From positions 1-8,497 of the forward strand of contig JAPPOW010000074.1 of the NCBI GenBank assembly GCA_028817775.1: a stretch of 8,497 bases of DNA, given 5' to 3'. The notes under the pieces are model-generated. The model saw only the letters and a program-made list of their open reading frames with translations. It ran no database searches and was not told the origin of the DNA. This document shows, piece by piece, positions 6,087 to 8,497 of this stretch (positions within the stretch are counted from its first letter, which is position 1; each line of letters begins with the position of its first letter). A program made the translations under genes and the position numbers. Source of the DNA: Candidatus Melainabacteria bacterium (GTDB lineage Bacteria > Cyanobacteriota > Vampirovibrionia > LMEP-6097).

Positions 6087-7033
6087 AATTCTTCTTTGCC
6101 AATTTTAAGCAAGCGATCATTTGATTTGATGAACTCAATTAAACTTGCAGGGAAACCTTCTTCAGTTACATAAAGTTTAAACTGCAAAGCAATAATTTCT
6201 AATCTTTCTTTGAAGCTCGGCATATAGTCAAGATCATAAGTAGGATTACAATTTGCTACATAGTCTTTGCAAACATACTCAAAGCCTGCACTCATTCTTG
6301 GTTCAAGTCCATGCCGAGGAGCAGGGCGACAAGCCCAGTGCAAAACAGCTTCGTTCCAAAACAAGACATCACCGGGCTTTGCAGGCAATGCCCTAATATC
6401 AGCACGCTTAAATAACCAAGAATTGTCCTCCGCTGTACCATAGGTTGGATCACGGTTGGCAGGCACTATTGAGATACAACTATTGAGAGGAGTCGCTTCA
6501 GTAAGTGGTAACCAGAAAGAAAGTATCTTGGGACTACCGTCCTCAAACAATGCCTTTGACCCCTTGTCACGATGTGGTCCATAAAATCCAGAATATAAAG
6601 AACGGGTTGCAAGCTCCTTGTCCTCCTTGCCACCAAGAATCTCAGCTTCGCTTGCAGCGTCAACATGCCAAAGCCAAACAGTTGGCATCAACTTGGCGCC
6701 TTCACCTAGAAATTGAGTCACTAGTTTGCCAAACTTAGCTTGGAATTGCCAAAACTCGTCGTAAACAAATGCAAAAACTGCAGGTAACTGAGCTTGATGC
6801 ATTGAATGAAGTAAATCAGTCAATGGCTTGAAATCATATTCATATAACTGTCCTAATTGTAAATAGCCTTCCAATTTAAACAAGTCAGACTTCTCTAGAA
6901 ATAAATCTTGCTTTAATTCAATTGCTTCAAGATTAGCTTGTCCTGCTTCCTCACTGATATTAAACTTGCTCTGAGCAAAATCTAGCCAAAACTGACGTGA
7001 GTTGAGTTTAGTGATATCTTCAAGCGCTGTCAT
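6083..7033 (-). CDS. PhyH-like Fe(II)/2-oxoglutarate-dependent dioxygenase
   Basis: The 316-aa cytoplasmic protein belongs to the phytanoyl-CoA dioxygenase-like superfamily, which uses Fe(II), oxygen and 2-oxoglutarate to hydroxylate small molecules or lipids. The iron triad is H154 and D156 in GPHRDKG, plus H232 in LFWNEAVLHWACRP. The arginine of EPRMS (R246) sits 14 residues after the distal histidine, where 2-oxoglutarate is normally bound. The strand SFWLPLTEATPLNSCISIVP between them is typical of the double-stranded beta-helix. The N-terminal 110 residues are helical. The substrate cannot be told, and no pathway genes are adjacent. The ATG at 7033 has no clear Shine-Dalgarno sequence and lies on a 14-bp palindrome. 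The gene is divergent from the zinc-ribbon gene, with 56 bp between their coding regions, and overlaps the repressor gene end by 4 bp. Confidence 0.88.
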   Translation of the reverse strand: MTALEDITKLNSRQFWLDFAQSKFNISEEAGQANLEAIELKQDLFLEKSDLFKLEGYLQLGQLYEYDFKPLTDLLHSMHQAQLPAVFAFVYDEFWQFQAKFGKLVTQFLGEGAKLMPTVWLWHVDAASEAEILGGKEDKELATRSLYSGFYGPHRDKGSKALFEDGSPKILSFWLPLTEATPLNSCISIVPANRDPTYGTAEDNSWLFKRADIRALPAKPGDVLFWNEAVLHWACRPAPRHGLEPRMSAGFEYVCKDYVANCNPTYDLDYMPSFKERLEIIALQFKLYVTEEGFPASLIEFIKSNDRLLKIGKEEF

Positions 7034-7046
7034 AGACTATAGTCTA
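7033..7046. promoter_or_regulatory. 14-bp perfect palindrome at the dioxygenase start, possible operator
   Basis: TAGACTATAGTCTA is a perfect 14-bp palindrome that includes the first base of the dioxygenase start codon and covers its only -10-like sequence (TAGACT on the minus strand, 7046-7041, seven bases before the ATG). It lies in the 56-bp spacer between divergent genes, so a bound regulator could block the dioxygenase promoter. No binding protein can be named. Confidence 0.35.
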
Positions 7047-7076
7047 ATGCAAAATACCAGTTTTGGGATTTCTGGG

Positions 7077-7082
7077 TATAAT
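7077..7082 (+). promoter_or_regulatory. -10 box of the zinc-ribbon/HTH gene
   Basis: A perfect TATAAT, preceded by GGG, ends seven bases before the ATG at 7090. No convincing -35 box is present at 16-18 bp spacing. AGAGG lies directly against the ATG, too close to act as a Shine-Dalgarno sequence. The geometry predicts transcription starting at or one base before the ATG. Confidence 0.55.
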
Positions 7083-7089
7083 GTAGAGG

Positions 7090-7335
7090 ATGAGCAATAG
7101 ACTCAAACAATGTGAACTATGTGGAGATTTTATGTCAGACCAAAGTGGTGGCTTGAATCTCGTTTGTCCAAAATGTATTGATAAAGATGCTGAAATGTTT
7201 GAGCGTGTCAAAAGTCGACTTAAGTATGGAGAAAAGGTCGCTGTTAATGAGATTGCTAATCGTACTGGGATAGATCGTAAACATATCGAGCGATGGGTTA
7301 GAGCGGGCAGACTCGGCGAAGGCCTTGATATTTAG
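7090..7335 (+). CDS. Zinc-ribbon plus helix-turn-helix protein, YvyF-like
   Basis: The 81-aa protein has two CxxC pairs (C8/C11 and C26/C29) forming a predicted zinc ribbon, a short charged helix, and a helix-turn-helix (about 52-72: VNEIANRTGIDRKHIERWVR) ending in AGRLG. This order, and the closing GRL after a helix-turn-helix, match the small YvyF proteins found in some flagellar operons. No flagellar gene is nearby, so a general DNA-binding or regulatory role is as likely. The ATG at 7090 is preceded at seven bases by TATAAT, which suggests a leaderless mRNA. It is divergent from the dioxygenase gene. Family assignment rests on motif order only. Confidence 0.75.
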   Translation: MSNRLKQCELCGDFMSDQSGGLNLVCPKCIDKDAEMFERVKSRLKYGEKVAVNEIANRTGIDRKHIERWVRAGRLGEGLDI

Positions 7336-7338
7336 CGC

Positions 7339-7439
7339 CCAGGGTCCCATCTGCTTTGTTATTTGAGCTCTCATGGGCTACAGCCCACTTCGAGCACGTC
7401 CTTTCAGGACTTCAAATGCCTCGCATCTGGAAGCCCTGG
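7339..7439. repeat. Multi-hairpin palindromic element, REP-like or structured RNA
   Basis: The 127-bp gap between two convergent genes is mostly one nested structure. CCAGGG (7339-7344) pairs with CCCTGG (7434-7439), and ATTTGA (7361-7366) pairs with TCAAAT (7412-7417). Inside are GCTC/GAGC (7367-7370 with 7392-7395), capped by TGGGCT/AGCCCA (7374-7379 with 7382-7387), and a separate hairpin GTCCT/AGGAC (7398-7402 with 7406-7410). A further small ATGC/GCAT hairpin (7416-7426) competes with the second stem. It is more GC-rich than its surroundings and has no U-run after it on either strand, so it is not a simple terminator. Palindromes of the GGGCTACAGCCC and GTCCTTTCAGGAC kind resemble mobile REP elements of other genomes. 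No second copy or RAYT transposase is in the window. Confidence 0.55.
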
Positions 7440-7462
7440 ACACTAAATAAGCGATCTAGTTA

Positions 7463-8491
7463 TTAGTTTTGAGTGAACAGTTTCGCATACTGTCCGTAGC
7501 CTTCTGCTTCAAGTTTGTCTTTCGGGATAAATTTTAGTGCTGCTGAATTTATGCAGTACCTCTTGCCGCTTGGTCCTGGTCCATCATCAAATACATGTCC
7601 CAGATGAGAGTCACCTTCTTTAGAGCGAACTTCTGTTCTTGGCATTGCTAGCTTGTGATCAGTTTTGTACTCTAGTTCTTTAATTGGCTGAGTGAATGAA
7701 GGCCAGCCGCTACCTGAGTCGTACTTGTCGGTTGAACTGAATAAAGCTTCACCGGTGACTATATCAACATAGATTCCTGCTTCTTTATTGTCCCAGTATT
7801 CATTAGCAAAGGCTCTTTCTGTCCCATCTTCTTGGGTGACATGGTACTGAAGTTCAGTAAGTTTCTTTTTGATCTTGCTGCGGTCTGGTTTAATTGCACA
7901 AGTTTGAACTGGAGTTTCTTCTTCTTGACCAAAACCAAATACTCCAAGCAAAGCTTTCCAGCTTGACTCCAGGAATTTTTGGCGACCAGAACCCGCGCGA
8001 TAGAGATTATAATGAACAGGATTTTTTTTATAGTAATCTTGATGGTAATCTTCTGCTTTGAAAAAGTTCTGATAAGCAATAATGGGTACTATTATTTCTT
8101 TATCAAAGATCTTGGCTGCACTTAGACTTTGCTTAGATTGCTCAGCAATAGTTTTTTGTTCAGTATCATGGAAAAAAATTGCAGGACGATATTGCGGGCC
8201 GCGATCAGCAAATTGTCCTCCATCATCAGTCGGATCGATCTCCTTCCAAAATACATCTAACAATTTGAGATAACTTGTTTGCTCTGGGTCGTATTCAAGT
8301 TGAATTGCTTCATAATGATCTGTCATACCACCACTTACCTTCTCATAATTTGCATCTTCTTTGGAGCCGCCGCTATAACCAGAATAAACTGATAGAACAC
8401 CGGGAACTTTAGCGAAACTGCTTTCGACACACCAAAAACAACCACCGGCAAAAGTTGCTAATCTTAATTCTTTTCCTTGAGAAGCATTCAT
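7463..8491 (-). CDS. msrAB: Bifunctional methionine sulfoxide reductase MsrA-MsrB fusion
   Basis: This 342-aa protein repairs oxidised methionine: the MsrA domain reduces the S-sulfoxide and the MsrB domain the R-sulfoxide. MsrA (about 8-175) carries GGCFWC with catalytic C18, plus GPQYRP and HQDYY. MsrB (about 205-335) carries SGSGWPSF, the VRSKEGDSHLGHVFDDGP stretch and RYCIN with catalytic C313. The zinc CxxC pairs of many MsrB domains are absent, as in other fusion MsrBs. The usual recycling cysteine of SGCGWPSF is serine here (S261). The only other cysteines are C21 and C198, the latter in the linker, so C198 might act as the resolving residue. There is no signal peptide and no thioredoxin domain, so it is cytoplasmic. 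The ATG at 8491 is placed by MsrA homology; no in-frame stop is visible in the last 6 bp, so a further upstream start cannot be excluded. Confidence 0.95.
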   Translation of the reverse strand: MNASQGKELRLATFAGGCFWCVESSFAKVPGVLSVYSGYSGGSKEDANYEKVSGGMTDHYEAIQLEYDPEQTSYLKLLDVFWKEIDPTDDGGQFADRGPQYRPAIFFHDTEQKTIAEQSKQSLSAAKIFDKEIIVPIIAYQNFFKAEDYHQDYYKKNPVHYNLYRAGSGRQKFLESSWKALLGVFGFGQEEETPVQTCAIKPDRSKIKKKLTELQYHVTQEDGTERAFANEYWDNKEAGIYVDIVTGEALFSSTDKYDSGSGWPSFTQPIKELEYKTDHKLAMPRTEVRSKEGDSHLGHVFDDGPGPSGKRYCINSAALKFIPKDKLEAEGYGQYAKLFTQN

Positions 8492-8497
8492 TATTAG

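Noticed and set aside
7054..7079. Second CsoR-like operator (ATACC...GGTAT) before the zinc-ribbon gene
   Set aside because: The arms are 16 bp apart instead of 7, and the right arm is largely the -10 box; probably chance.
7759..8079. Alternative minus-strand frame within msrAB
   Set aside because: Lys/Ile-rich shadow in another frame of a clearly coding gene.

Overview
This is a bacterial window of low to moderate GC, judged by eye, using the standard code. It has sigma70-like promoters with near-consensus TATAAT boxes and short intergenic gaps. No rRNA, tRNA, insertion sequence or CRISPR array is visible. The sequence alone does not place the organism. The mix of a collagen-like secreted protein, orphan unknown proteins and an MsrA-MsrB fusion would suit a little-studied free-living or environmental lineage, for example a non-photosynthetic relative of cyanobacteria, but that is a guess.

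Left part (1-1309): the 3' end of a dicarboxylate/amino-acid:cation symporter gene, a copy of a widespread small palindromic repeat (about 1064-1096), then a self-contained transcription unit. That unit has a TTGTCA/TATAAT promoter, about 165 nt of GC-rich structured RNA and a strong intrinsic terminator. It matches no RNA family I can name.

Middle left (1308-4165, minus strand): a probable two-gene operon. A large soluble protein of unknown function (815 aa, with an HPD motif after a basic helix that faintly resembles a J-domain) is followed 14 bp later by a small membrane-anchored protein with an R-x4-H motif typical of HEPN domains. The small gene's stop codon lies inside the terminator U-tract of the convergent RNA.

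Middle (4166-6086, plus strand): a divergent spacer with a 12-bp perfect palindrome, then a secreted protein made of an N-terminal beta-rich region, 16 perfect Gly-X-Y triplets and a C-terminal jelly-roll-like head. Next is a small CsoR/RcnR/FrmR-family repressor. It has no cysteine at all, yet a CsoR-like operator lies inside its own promoter.

Right part (6083-8497): a PhyH-like Fe(II)/2-oxoglutarate dioxygenase gene converges on the repressor gene with a 4-bp overlap. Divergent from it is a small zinc-ribbon plus helix-turn-helix protein of YvyF type. A roughly 100-nt multi-hairpin intergenic element follows, then an MsrA-MsrB methionine sulfoxide reductase fusion on the minus strand.

Three plus-strand genes (4331, 5826, 7090) have a -10 box ending only 6-7 nt before the ATG, which predicts leaderless mRNAs. 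The 815-aa gene instead has a normal Shine-Dalgarno sequence. The genes do not form one pathway. The parts most worth following up are the orphan RNA, the HEPN-like/815-aa pair, the cysteine-less repressor and the hairpin element.
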